Source: Piscirickettsiaceae bacterium
GTDB taxonomy: Bacteria > Pseudomonadota > Gammaproteobacteria > Nitrosococcales > Methylophagaceae
Length of the DNA: 64,000 nucleotides
Assembly (NCBI GenBank): GCA_024685995.1
Contig: JAIBDY010000002.1
Span: 1 to 64,000 of the forward strand
Direction: 5' to 3'
Of the stretch, positions 19,021-27,603 are shown piece by piece. Made by a program: the position numbers and the translations under genes. Every line of letters starts with the position of its first letter. Positions within the stretch are counted from its first letter, which is position 1. The notes under the pieces were generated by a model. That model ran no database searches. It was not told the DNA's origin and saw nothing but the letters and a program-made list of their open reading frames with translations.

Positions 19021-19832
19021 GCTGTCAAGCTAGAGCTCGTTTGCTAACAGCATTGCATATTCAGTTGGTCGTGCTTTGTTATTTATTCGGTTGTGCTGTT
19101 GCATCGGCGGAGGTGTATCAGCATGATGGCGCAGCGCAGGGACTTGACACAGCTCTCCCTCGTCATGTGCGAACCATTGCTAGTGTTAATGATGGTGATA
19201 CGGTTAGATTTGAAAACGGTCAGCGCGCGCGCTTATTAGGCGTTGCCGCACCAGAAATTAAGAGTCGGTATCGCTCGGGTGAGGTAGGTGGTATCGCGGC
19301 TAAAAAATGGTTAAATGCAAAAATAGCAGGTCGACAGGTGATGATTGAATTCGACAAGCAGCAACGCGATAAATATCAACGGCAACTGGTACATATTTTC
19401 TTAGCCGATGGAGAACATGTGAACGTTTCGCTAGTTGCCTCTGGTCTCGCTTCTTCTCTCATTATTCCACCCAATCTGCATTATGCCGATAGTTTGATCC
19501 GCGCCGAGCAGCTTGCCGAAAAGCACCGTTTAGGCATGTGGGCATTAGCCGAGTATCAAACGCAATCATTGGCTCATTTACTCAAACAGCGTCCTGACCT
19601 GGGATGGCAACGATACCTTCTGATGGCGAGTAGTTCCAAGCGTAGTCAGAAATATAGTCGCCTTATCGTGAATGATAAGGTTGATATTCGTATCCCAAAT
19701 GCTTTTTTAACGACTTTTCCCAATCTGGACAGCTACCTCAATAAACCGCTAGAAGTTCGAGGTTGGGTGTCACGACGAAAAGGTCATTATTCTATTTTGA
19801 TCCGACATCCGAGTGCGATTGTCGTGGATTAA
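19017..19832 (+). CDS. Secreted staphylococcal-nuclease-like (SNase) protein
   Basis: A 271-residue exported nuclease candidate. A hydrophobic leader (LVVLCYLFGCAVASA) precedes an SNase domain at roughly 50-185. The catalytic elements seen are NDGDTVRF, the arginine in RARLLGVAAPE with the glutamate in APE, and the second arginine in KYQRQL, matching Arg35, Glu43 and Arg87 of the S. aureus enzyme. A cysteine just before ASA could make it a lipoprotein. The C-terminal 80 residues look like a second OB-like strand region (LEVRGWVSRR). The start is TTG at 19017; TTG at 19041 is an alternative. The 3' end overlaps the convergent cyclase gene by 4 bases. Confidence 0.85.
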   Translation: MSCQARARLLTALHIQLVVLCYLFGCAVASAEVYQHDGAAQGLDTALPRHVRTIASVNDGDTVRFENGQRARLLGVAAPEIKSRYRSGEVGGIAAKKWLNAKIAGRQVMIEFDKQQRDKYQRQLVHIFLADGEHVNVSLVASGLASSLIIPPNLHYADSLIRAEQLAEKHRLGMWALAEYQTQSLAHLLKQRPDLGWQRYLLMASSSKRSQKYSRLIVNDKVDIRIPNAFLTTFPNLDSYLNKPLEVRGWVSRRKGHYSILIRHPSAIVVD

Positions 19833-20929
19833 TTTGCGTGATGAACGCGGTTCCGACCTGCGACTTTGGCTGCATAAACGGCCTGGTCTGCCGCATTGAG
19901 TAGTTGTTTGGTTGTGTTAAGACTAGAGCCGAGATCTATCATTGCAAGGCCAATAGACAGTGTAATAGAGAGGGACTGTCCTGTAGAAATAGGGAACGGT
20001 GTTTCTGCAATCGTTTTCCTGATGCGCTCAGCAATTTCATAAGCAACCATTCTGTTGGTGTTTGAGAGTAGAATCACAAACTCTTCGCCGCCAAAACGCG
20101 CTAACACATCAGTGGTACGCATAATGTCTGCCAGTCGCTGCGCGACTTCTTTCAATACACTATCCCCGGCTTGATGACCATGGTTATCATTAATACTTTT
20201 GAAGTGGTCGAGGTCGATAAATAAACAAGATAACGGGGCTTTATTACGGCGAGCTAGCGTGACTTCCTCATCAACGCGTTGATCAAAAAAGCGGCGATTG
20301 TTAATGCCTGTTAAAGGATCTAACAGACCAACCTGTTTAATGTTTTCTTGTAAACGTGCATTGTCAATACAAGCAGAGACGACGGCGGCAAGATGCTGTA
20401 AAAATTGTGTGCCCATGTCGGTCTGGAAACGGTTTGGGCTACGACTGCCTAAGTTCAATGCACCAATAAATTTATTTTGCCGAATGAGTGGCAAGATGGC
20501 GACAGATTTGAGCGATTTCGCATTGGGGAACAAAATGCGATGGCTATGTGGCGAGTACTTTGATAGGCGTGGCTTTCGAAGAACTGAAAAGTATTGATTA
20601 ATGGTTTGTTGTTCTTCTGTGAATAAGAGGTGTTGTCGCCATGAAGAGACGTCAACACTATTATCGAGTAATCTGCGGAACTCATATTCTGGATCAAGCA
20701 ATAATAAAGTGACCTCTGAGAGGTTGAATCGCTCGCGGTGTTGTTCCAATATGATGGTTAATAATTGGTTTAGGCCATTGCTATTGAGTAAGCTTAATTC
20801 ATATTCTTGGAAGTTATTATGCTTTTGTTCATTAAGTTTTGCGATGCGAAGCAATGCGTCGAGTTTCGCTTGTGTGTTGTCAACATCTTGTGGCAATTGC
20901 GTGCTTTTTGAAGATGGGATTCTATCCAT
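19829..20929 (-). CDS. GAF-like sensor diguanylate cyclase
   Basis: A 366-residue cytoplasmic protein with an N-terminal coiled stretch, a GAF-like sensor domain (about 50-195; LPLIRQNKFIGALNLGS) and a C-terminal GGDEF domain. The active site is GGEEF (about 279-283), preceded by the RTTD inhibitory I-site at the correct five-residue spacing, so an active, product-inhibited c-di-GMP synthase is likely. DLDHFKSINDNHGH and the C-terminal AADQAVYAAKVAGRNR fit. The signal sensed is unknown. It overlaps comF by 8 bases and the convergent nuclease gene by 4. Confidence 0.92.
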   Translation of the reverse strand: MDRIPSSKSTQLPQDVDNTQAKLDALLRIAKLNEQKHNNFQEYELSLLNSNGLNQLLTIILEQHRERFNLSEVTLLLLDPEYEFRRLLDNSVDVSSWRQHLLFTEEQQTINQYFSVLRKPRLSKYSPHSHRILFPNAKSLKSVAILPLIRQNKFIGALNLGSRSPNRFQTDMGTQFLQHLAAVVSACIDNARLQENIKQVGLLDPLTGINNRRFFDQRVDEEVTLARRNKAPLSCLFIDLDHFKSINDNHGHQAGDSVLKEVAQRLADIMRTTDVLARFGGEEFVILLSNTNRMVAYEIAERIRKTIAETPFPISTGQSLSITLSIGLAMIDLGSSLNTTKQLLNAADQAVYAAKVAGRNRVHHAN

Positions 20930-21668
20930 ACTTAGAATGATGTCTTATTGTTCGGGCAATTGTCCATAGTTCAACTTTTTTTACGCCATTTTGCATCAGA
21001 GTTTTAGCCGCCATATCAGCAGTATGCCCTGTCGTTAAAACATCATCAATGAGAGCGATATGCCTCGGGAGTGACTGACGACAACATTTGAATGCGCTGT
21101 GAATATTTTTCTTGCGTTCTGAATAGGGCAGACTGGTTTGAGGTTGCGTATTTTTGATGCGACATAAAGTCCTGTCATCGTATGGAATATCGAGCCGTTT
21201 TGACAGTACCTTAGCGATCTCAGCGGATTGGTTATAACCGCGATGACGTAAGCGTATGGGGTGAAGCGGAATGGGCATCAGGCAGTCTGGCATTGTGTGG
21301 GGATGGACTTGAAGCTGTGTTGCAAATTGGTTGGCAAACAAATTAGCAACCGATAATTGCTCATGATATTTCAGATCGGCAATCAAGTGATCGATAGGAG
21401 ATTGATATGGATAAAGACACCTTGTCATATGGCGTGCTGGGGGGTTGATTAAGCATTGGCCGCAATATTCACCTTGGGTAATGGGCAAAGCGCAGCGTTG
21501 GCAGAGGTGTGGTAATTGGGGCAGAGATTGTGCACAAGATGGGCACAGACTGAGCTGGTCTGTGTGCGTGCCACAGAGTAGGCAAGGTGTTGCTATCAGT
21601 TTGCTGTATAATCTTGCTATTCGATGCGTTATTTTATGCCGAGAAGCTGTTAGTGAGTTCATTAACAT
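20922..21668 (-). CDS. comF: ComF family phosphoribosyltransferase-like protein
   Basis: A 248-residue ComF/GntX-type protein. The N-terminus has a double zinc-finger-like Cys set (PCLLCGTH, LCPSCAQ, LCQRCALPI, YCGQCL), and the C-terminus has the PRPP-binding loop ALIDDVLTTGHTADM. ComF homologues are needed for DNA uptake in naturally competent bacteria, probably with single-stranded DNA handling proteins. comEC is also present in this window but frameshifted. The ATG at 21668 is chosen over the upstream TTG. It is divergent from bioB, the usual gammaproteobacterial context. Confidence 0.92.
   Translation of the reverse strand: MLMNSLTASRHKITHRIARLYSKLIATPCLLCGTHTDQLSLCPSCAQSLPQLPHLCQRCALPITQGEYCGQCLINPPARHMTRCLYPYQSPIDHLIADLKYHEQLSVANLFANQFATQLQVHPHTMPDCLMPIPLHPIRLRHRGYNQSAEIAKVLSKRLDIPYDDRTLCRIKNTQPQTSLPYSERKKNIHSAFKCCRQSLPRHIALIDDVLTTGHTADMAAKTLMQNGVKKVELWTIARTIRHHSKYG
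21607..21612 (+). promoter_or_regulatory. TATAAT -10 candidate for the bio operon
   Basis: A consensus TATAAT lies 92 bases before the bioB start, inside the 5' end of comF on the other strand. No good -35 at 16-18 bases is visible, and no BirA-type palindrome (TTGTAAACC and its complement) is seen nearby. Confidence 0.3.
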
Positions 21669-21703
21669 CAAGATTAATCCGATTATCTAAATGAAGTATT
21701 ATC

Positions 21704-22708
21704 ATGTCTGAAAATATAGCTAACCCTGATCAAACCTTACGCCATGATTGGCAGCTCGAGCAAGTTGAAAGCCTATTTGCTTTGCCTTTTGCCGATTTAA
21801 TGTTCCGTGCACAAACCATGCACCGAGCTAATTTTGACCCAAATGCGGTACAAGTCAGTACATTATTGAGCATTAAAACAGGCGGTTGTGCTGAAGATTG
21901 CGGTTATTGTCCGCAGAGCGCGCACCATGAATCTGCTGTTAAAGCTGAACCGTTAATGCCATTAGACAAGGTATTAGAAAATGCGACTAAGGCGAAAGAG
22001 TCTGGTGCTAGTCGTTTTTGTATGGGGGCTGCATGGCGTAATCTAAAAGATCGTGATTTAGAGCGTGTTGCTTCTATGGTGACCGGTGTAAAAGACTTGG
22101 GTCTTGAAACCTGTGTGACCTTAGGTATGCTAGAACAACATCAAGCGACACGTTTAAAAGAAGCGGGGCTAGATTATTACAACCATAACTTAGATACCTC
22201 TCCGGAGTTTTATGGCGATATCATCAGTACCCGTACCTACCAAGACCGTTTAGATACATTAAGTCATGTTCGAGATGCCAATATTAATGTCTGTAGTGGT
22301 GGTATTGTGGGTATGGGAGAGAATCCACAAGATCGTGCAGGTTTATTAATGGCCTTAGCCAATTTGCCAGATCATCCTCAAAGTGTACCGATTAATCTAT
22401 TGGTGCAGGTAGAAGGCACGCCGATGGCAGACATGGCGGAATTAGATCCGTTGGACTTTGTAAAAACTATTGCGGTGGCGCGTTTGATGATGCCAACATC
22501 GTATGTGCGTTTATCGGCAGGCCGTGAACATATGAGCGATGAATTACAAGCAATGTGTTTTTTAGCGGGTGCCAATTCTATTTTTTATGGTGAAAAACTA
22601 CTCACCACTGATAATCCGGATACCGCTCACGATCAACAACTGTTCGAACGTTTGGGTATTAATACGGTACCTAAGCCTGATGCTGGTGAATGCGCATCAG
22701 CAGCCTAA
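21704..22708 (+). CDS. bioB: Biotin synthase
   Basis: A radical SAM enzyme that inserts sulfur into dethiobiotin. The [4Fe-4S] motif C62-x3-C66-x2-C69 lies in [14 protein letters not shown]. Further conserved cysteines occur in RFCMGAAWR and [10 protein letters not shown], and the cluster arginine lies in [10 protein letters not shown]. At 334 residues it is full length. The ATG at 21704 has only a weak site. It heads a tight bioB-F-H-C-D operon, in which the next gene starts directly after the stop codon. Confidence 0.97.
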   Translation: MSENIANPDQTLRHDWQLEQVESLFALPFADLMFRAQTMHRANFDPNAVQVSTLLSIKTGGCAEDCGYCPQSAHHESAVKAEPLMPLDKVLENATKAKESGASRFCMGAAWRNLKDRDLERVASMVTGVKDLGLETCVTLGMLEQHQATRLKEAGLDYYNHNLDTSPEFYGDIISTRTYQDRLDTLSHVRDANINVCSGGIVGMGENPQDRAGLLMALANLPDHPQSVPINLLVQVEGTPMADMAELDPLDFVKTIAVARLMMPTSYVRLSAGREHMSDELQAMCFLAGANSIFYGEKLLTTDNPDTAHDQQLFERLGINTVPKPDAGECASAA

Positions 22709-23890
22709 GTGTCCAGCGTCCCTTGGTCAACAGCGCTAGCGGCCACATTAGCTGATAAACAAACAGCAGGCCGCTATCGTCGGGTACGTCTTCGCTCTGG
22801 TGAGCAAGGTGTACATATTGTGCTGGATGGCAAAGCGATGTTGTCGTTTTGCAGCAACGATTACTTAGGCCTAGCAGCCCATCCCGATATCAAAAAAGCC
22901 TTTGTGGCAGCGGTGGATAAAGTAGGGGTCGGCAGTGGTGCGGCGCATTTATTAAGCGGCCACCACACTTATCACCAACAATTAGAAGAAGCCCTAGCGG
23001 ATTTTATGGGACAGCAAGCCGTGTTGCTGTACTCATCGGGTTATCAAGCGAATGTCGGTGTCATTGATGGCTTAATGTCGCGTGGCGATGCGATCCTTCA
23101 AGATAAATTAAACCATGCTTCACTACTGGATGGTGGCCGGTTATCGGATGCTAGCCAATGGCGCTATCAGCATGCTGATATGGCAGCGTTAAAGAGACGG
23201 TTGCTTCAAGCCACGATGCATGAGCGCCGCCTAATAGTGAGCGATGGCGTATTTAGTATGGATGGTGATATAGCGCCGTTAAATGAGTTAACGGCTTTAG
23301 CATCTGACCATCAAGCGGCGTTAATGGTGGATGATGCGCATGGGTTTGGTATTATCGGAGAGCACGGTCGTGGTAGCGTTGAACATTGGAATATAGCCTC
23401 TGATCGTTTACCCATTGTGATGGCGACCTTTGGTAAAGCAATGGGGACTGCTGGGGCATTTGTCGCCGCCGATCGTGATGTGATTGACACTTTAATTCAA
23501 CAATCTCGTACCTTTGTTTATACCACGGCACAACCGGCTTCGATTGCGGCCGCGACCTTGGCTAGCTTGCGTTTGGTACAAACAGAAAGCTGGCGCCGGG
23601 AGCGCTTACAGGCTTTAATTCAACAGTTTAGACACGGCGCGATAGAACTCGGACTAAGATTGTTAGCATCCACAACAGCGATACAGCCATTAGTCATTGG
23701 GGATGACCAGCAAGCGTTAGCAATAGGTCAAGCATTAGAAGCGAAAGGGATATTGGTTGGTGTGGTACGGCCGCCAACGGTACCTGAAGGTTCAGCACGG
23801 TTACGAATCACCTTGTCTGTCGATCATACTGAGCAAGAGATACAACAGTTATTAGATGCTTTAGAGGCAGCAATATGCACATCACTATAA
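22709..23890 (+). CDS. bioF: 8-amino-7-oxononanoate synthase
   Basis: A PLP enzyme that condenses pimeloyl-ACP with alanine to give KAPA. At 393 residues, the PLP lysine lies in ATFGKAMGTAGAF, and SNDYLGLAAHP, the GSGAAHLLSGHH loop and MVDDAHGFG are class signatures. It starts with GTG at 22709, immediately after the bioB stop. The 3' end overlaps bioH by 16 bases, implying translational coupling. Confidence 0.96.
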   Translation: MSSVPWSTALAATLADKQTAGRYRRVRLRSGEQGVHIVLDGKAMLSFCSNDYLGLAAHPDIKKAFVAAVDKVGVGSGAAHLLSGHHTYHQQLEEALADFMGQQAVLLYSSGYQANVGVIDGLMSRGDAILQDKLNHASLLDGGRLSDASQWRYQHADMAALKRRLLQATMHERRLIVSDGVFSMDGDIAPLNELTALASDHQAALMVDDAHGFGIIGEHGRGSVEHWNIASDRLPIVMATFGKAMGTAGAFVAADRDVIDTLIQQSRTFVYTTAQPASIAAATLASLRLVQTESWRRERLQALIQQFRHGAIELGLRLLASTTAIQPLVIGDDQQALAIGQALEAKGILVGVVRPPTVPEGSARLRITLSVDHTEQEIQQLLDALEAAICTSL

Positions 23891-24642
23891 GAGGTGAGGG
23901 ACCAAACTTGGTGATGCTCCATGGTTGGAGTATGCACAGTGCGGTTTGGCATGATTTAGCTGAGATATTGGCTAATCAATTTACCTTATATTTAGTCGAT
24001 TTACCGGGTCATGGCGAGAGTGACTGGCAGGGTGATGATTTTGAACTCGACCGCTTATTACCCTCATTGGCGAAGGCGCTACCCGAGAAAGCGTATTGGT
24101 TGGGTTGGTCTTTGGGTGGGACAATTAGTTTGGCCTTTGCCAATCGTTACCCTGAGCGAGTGCGTAAACTTATCTTATTGGCTGCGACACCGTGCTTTGT
24201 GCAACAACCTGATTGGTCACATGCCATGCAGGCGGCTATTTTTCATGATTTTGCGGATAAGTTAGTGTTGGAACAGACTGAAACATTACAGCGTTTTTTA
24301 CTATTACAAGCACGTGGTTCGGTGCAAAGCAGAGAAACGATAAAAGCCCTTGCGGCGAGGTTAGCAACGCTGAACCCTGCTCACCCAACAGCCTTAAGGC
24401 AAGGTTTATCATTGTTGATTCATCTCGATATGCGTAGCGCCTTGTCGGGGCTACATTGTCCAACAACGTTAATTTTGGGAGAGCGGGATACCTTAATCCC
24501 TCAAGCAATGTTGACGGCAGCCATCGCTTTAAACCCAAGCATAGAAACTAAATTGCTAGCGGGTGCAGGCCATGCGCCTTTTATTTCTCATGCTGCTGAA
24601 TGCCACCAAATTGTGGCCTCCTTTTTAGAGTCGGAAAAATAA
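23875..24642 (+). CDS. bioH: Pimeloyl-ACP methyl ester carboxylesterase
   Basis: An alpha/beta hydrolase that removes the methyl group added by BioC once the pimeloyl chain is complete. The nucleophile S79 lies in GWSLGG, the acid is in GERDTLIP, and the histidine is in GAGHAPF, with the oxyanion HGWSM near residue 16. At 255 residues it matches E. coli BioH. It overlaps bioF by 16 bases and is followed by bioC after 1 base. The chromosomal linkage bioF-bioH-bioC is that of Pseudomonas-type operons rather than E. coli. Confidence 0.94.
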   Translation: MHITIRGEGPNLVMLHGWSMHSAVWHDLAEILANQFTLYLVDLPGHGESDWQGDDFELDRLLPSLAKALPEKAYWLGWSLGGTISLAFANRYPERVRKLILLAATPCFVQQPDWSHAMQAAIFHDFADKLVLEQTETLQRFLLLQARGSVQSRETIKALAARLATLNPAHPTALRQGLSLLIHLDMRSALSGLHCPTTLILGERDTLIPQAMLTAAIALNPSIETKLLAGAGHAPFISHAAECHQIVASFLESEK

Positions 24643-24643
24643 G

Positions 24644-25546
24644 ATGACTGAGCCCTTTAAACTCGTTAAGGCCTCCGTTGCTAAATCATTTGGGCATGCC
24701 GCCATGCGGTACGATGATGTAGCAGTATTGCAACGCCAAACGGGCGATGAGTTATTGGAACGACTGTCTTTAGTGACCTTATCTCCTCAACGGATCTTAG
24801 ATCTCGGGACGGGGACGGGGCGTAATTTAATGCAATTGGCGGCGCGTTATCCAGAGGCTGAGTTGCTGGCTATTGATATTGCCCCCGAGATGTTGCAACA
24901 GGCGAAACAGACTTTTCGAACTGCAATGGGCTTCAAACGTTGGTTACCAAATCAACGAAGACCAATGTTGTTAGCCGGTGATGCCGAAAGCTTACCGCTA
25001 GCGGATAACAGTGTGGATTTGGTGTTTGCCAATTTAGCTTTGCAATGGTGTGATTTATTGGCGAGTTTTACCGAAATTGAACGCGTGTTACGCCCAGATG
25101 GCTTATTAATGTTTACCACGCTGGGACCGGATACTTTATTAGAATTGCGTGAAGCTTGGGCCAGTGTGGATGATTACCCGCATGTGAATGTATTTTATGA
25201 TATGCATGATGTTGGTGAAGCGATGATGAATGCCCGTCTAGCTGAGCCGGTACTTGATATGGATCGTTATGTATTGACTTACGATAGTGCGATGGCCTTG
25301 ATGAAAGATTTAAAGGTGCTGGGTGCGCGGAATGTGAATCAAGGCCGCCGTCGTGGCTTGACGGGAAGGCAAGCATTGAAGCTAGTGGCCGATTATTATG
25401 AACAGTTTCGCGATGACGGCGTCTTGCCTGCCAGTTATGAAGTGATCTTTGGCCATGCTTGGGCGGGTACATTAAACCCGCAGACGAGAGCACAAGATGG
25501 TAGCGTCAGCATTCCAATCAGTGCTATTAAAGGCTTGTCTGAATGA
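24644..25546 (+). CDS. bioC: Malonyl-ACP O-methyltransferase
   Basis: Methylates malonyl-ACP to start pimelate synthesis through the fatty acid pathway. The SAM motif I is ILDLGTGTGRNL, and the N-terminal VAKSFGHAAMRYDDVAVLQR is the BioC-type RFxxAAxxYD lead-in. ANLALQWCDL and the C-terminal region are also family-like. At 300 residues it is somewhat longer than the E. coli enzyme of about 251, partly through an insert near residues 80-110 (KQTFRTAMGFKRWLPNQRR). The bioD ATG overlaps its stop by 4 bases. Confidence 0.93.
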   Translation: MTEPFKLVKASVAKSFGHAAMRYDDVAVLQRQTGDELLERLSLVTLSPQRILDLGTGTGRNLMQLAARYPEAELLAIDIAPEMLQQAKQTFRTAMGFKRWLPNQRRPMLLAGDAESLPLADNSVDLVFANLALQWCDLLASFTEIERVLRPDGLLMFTTLGPDTLLELREAWASVDDYPHVNVFYDMHDVGEAMMNARLAEPVLDMDRYVLTYDSAMALMKDLKVLGARNVNQGRRRGLTGRQALKLVADYYEQFRDDGVLPASYEVIFGHAWAGTLNPQTRAQDGSVSIPISAIKGLSE

Positions 25547-26199
25547 CTAGTCTGTACGTGACGGGGACAGATACCGAGGTCGGTAAAACCCAAGTGTCCA
25601 TGGCGTTAATTCAATTACTACGACAACAAGGCCAACGCGTGGCAGGCATGAAGCCGATTGCCAGTGGCTGTATTGAGAGCGATAAGGGGCTACGGAATGA
25701 CGATGCCCTGAGTTTGATGGCGCAAGCCAATGTCGAGCTACCCTATGATATGGTCAATCCTTATGCTTTTGCCCCAGCGATTGCGCCACATATTGCAGCG
25801 GCGCGAGCCGGTAAAACGATCGATGCGCAGCTGATTCAAAGACAGTTCTACCAGATTCAACAGCAGGTTGACAGTGTCATCGTCGAAGGCGCTGGTGGCT
25901 GGTTGGTGCCAATTGATAATACGTTAACCATGGCTGATGTGGCGATACGGCTGGGTTTGCCGGTTGTGTTGGTCGTTGGTATTCGCTTAGGGTGTATTAA
26001 CCATGCCTTGTTAAGCGTACAAGCGCTGTTACAAAGTGGCTTGCCTTTTTATGGTTGGGTGGCGAATGATCTGACTGCGAGTCCAGAGTCAGAGGCGATC
26101 ATAGCAAGCTTGAAAACCCGTATTAGCGCCCCTTGCTTGGGTGTGGTGCCAGTATTGGCACCAGGTGACTTGATGACAGATTATCTTAGTCTGTATTGA
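25543..26199 (+). CDS. bioD: Dethiobiotin synthetase
   Basis: Forms the ureido ring of dethiobiotin from DAPA, CO2 and ATP. The P-loop is GTDTEVGKTQVS near the N-terminus, with the KPIASG and VEGAGGWLVP segments typical of the family. At 218 residues it is full length. Its 3' end overlaps the convergent GST gene by 14 bases. bioA, which supplies DAPA, is not adjacent and not in the window. Confidence 0.95.
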   Translation: MTSLYVTGTDTEVGKTQVSMALIQLLRQQGQRVAGMKPIASGCIESDKGLRNDDALSLMAQANVELPYDMVNPYAFAPAIAPHIAAARAGKTIDAQLIQRQFYQIQQQVDSVIVEGAGGWLVPIDNTLTMADVAIRLGLPVVLVVGIRLGCINHALLSVQALLQSGLPFYGWVANDLTASPESEAIIASLKTRISAPCLGVVPVLAPGDLMTDYLSLY

Positions 26200-26845
26200 G
26201 CATTGGAAAATAGACCGGCTGATCATTAGGTTGCCACGCTGGTAGCTTGGTCATAGTAGTGGCAAATAAGTCGGACGTTATAAATTGATTGAGCCATGCC
26301 CGCACTTTCGGATAGGGTGCTGAATCGAACCATGCTTTATCGACGAAAGCAAATTGCCGAATAAAGGGTAATAACGCCATATCGGCTAGGGTGCTGTGGT
26401 CGGCTAACAAGAAGCGATTCTGAGTCAGTTTCTGTTCTAAATCATTTAATGTTGTTTCGGCTTGTTGTCGATAGTAGCGTTCAGTATGCTCGGGGTAGCG
26501 ATCGGCATATTTATAACGATCTAAAAAGTGTTTGAAAGACTGATCGTTTTGGTCGATGAGTGCAGTAGTCATGGCGTGTTGCTCGGCCGTTGTGACGAGC
26601 CAATGCAGGGGATCTGATTGTTGCAAGGCCCAGTACATAATATCGATACTCTCATCGATAACTTGGCCTGTGGAAGTGATTAAAACTGGTACGGTGCCTT
26701 TGGGTGACACTGTTAACAGGGGTTGAGGTTTATCTTTGAGCACAACCTCACGCAGTTCGACTTCTATCCCGCTGGTGGCAATCGCGAGACGGGCTCGCAT
26801 TGCATAAGGGCAGCGACGGAAGCTATATAAAATGGGCTTTGACAT
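26186..26845 (-). CDS. Glutathione S-transferase-like protein
   Basis: A 219-residue protein with an N-terminal thioredoxin-fold GST domain (YSFRRCPYAMRARLAI, with a CPYA active-site motif like glutaredoxins and omega-class GSTs) and VSPKGTVPVL plus DESIDIMYW for glutathione contact. The C-terminal helical domain contains DHSTLADMALLPFIRQF. The substrate is unknown. The ATG at 26845 is used over the preceding TTG. Its 3' end overlaps bioD by 14 bases. Confidence 0.9.
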   Translation of the reverse strand: MSKPILYSFRRCPYAMRARLAIATSGIEVELREVVLKDKPQPLLTVSPKGTVPVLITSTGQVIDESIDIMYWALQQSDPLHWLVTTAEQHAMTTALIDQNDQSFKHFLDRYKYADRYPEHTERYYRQQAETTLNDLEQKLTQNRFLLADHSTLADMALLPFIRQFAFVDKAWFDSAPYPKVRAWLNQFITSDLFATTMTKLPAWQPNDQPVYFPMLNTD

Positions 26846-26877
26846 CAAGGTTGTAGGCGAATAATACGAGTTTGGCG

Positions 26878-27486
26878 TTAAAGTGAATCAAGGTTAGGGT
26901 TACTGGCACGTAATGTTTCAGCTTGTCTAAAAAGGATATGTTTGATCAAAAGGTTACGATCGGCTTCATTCATTTTGGTGAATGCTAACCTGAGAAAGTA
27001 GGGGGTTTTAGTGTTTTCAGGATAACTTTTTTTACAAGAAATCACATTGGCAATGGTATCAATGATGACCCCTGAAGAACGAAGTTCGATTTGAATACTT
27101 AATGCACTTTTAACGTCTAGTGGCTCTGCGCAAAGGAAAGCTAGACCGCCGCCACTTAAATTAACATCGGTACTCTTAATATTCATATTATCGTGACGGT
27201 TTTGTAATCCACGGCTTAGGATATTGATCTTTTCATTAAGCAACCTCAAGGCGCGGGCGATATCACGGTCGCGGTGATTAATTTGATCGGTGAGCAAGGT
27301 GAAAGCCGTTTGTAAAGCGTGAAGCTGCACTTGCTGTTGATTGTTCTCATCAAGTAGCGGGGTAACAAGATCTTGACCTAACTGTTCGGCGGTAGCGTGA
27401 TCGATAGCTTTATATTGTAGATACAAGGTGTCATTGATTCTGAAATGCTCACGTCTCTCATTTTGTGGGTTGTGTAGTAGCACCAT
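26878..27486 (-). CDS. PilZ domain c-di-GMP-binding protein
   Basis: A 202-residue protein. The N-terminal part has RREHFRIND and a long helical segment. The C-terminal PilZ domain shows the DVNLSGGGLAF motif (D-x-N/S-x-S-G-G). The N-terminal R(R)xxxR-like pair sits about 105 residues upstream, which is far, so the two half-motifs may be arranged as in YcgR-like or variant PilZ proteins. It probably binds c-di-GMP made by cyclases such as the ones in this window; the target is unknown. AGGAG precedes the ATG at 27486. A 117-base gap separates it from phoH upstream. Confidence 0.85.
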   Translation of the reverse strand: MVLLHNPQNERREHFRINDTLYLQYKAIDHATAEQLGQDLVTPLLDENNQQQVQLHALQTAFTLLTDQINHRDRDIARALRLLNEKINILSRGLQNRHDNMNIKSTDVNLSGGGLAFLCAEPLDVKSALSIQIELRSSGVIIDTIANVISCKKSYPENTKTPYFLRLAFTKMNEADRNLLIKHILFRQAETLRASNPNLDSL

Positions 27487-27603
27487 GGTGGCTGTCTCCT
27501 GACTCCTTCATTGTCACCTACACGGTCTAGGGCTTCACGCGATGACAGTATTTAGGGGGAGTCATGTCATTTAATAAATCGTAATAGCGTATTATGCCAC
27601 GAT

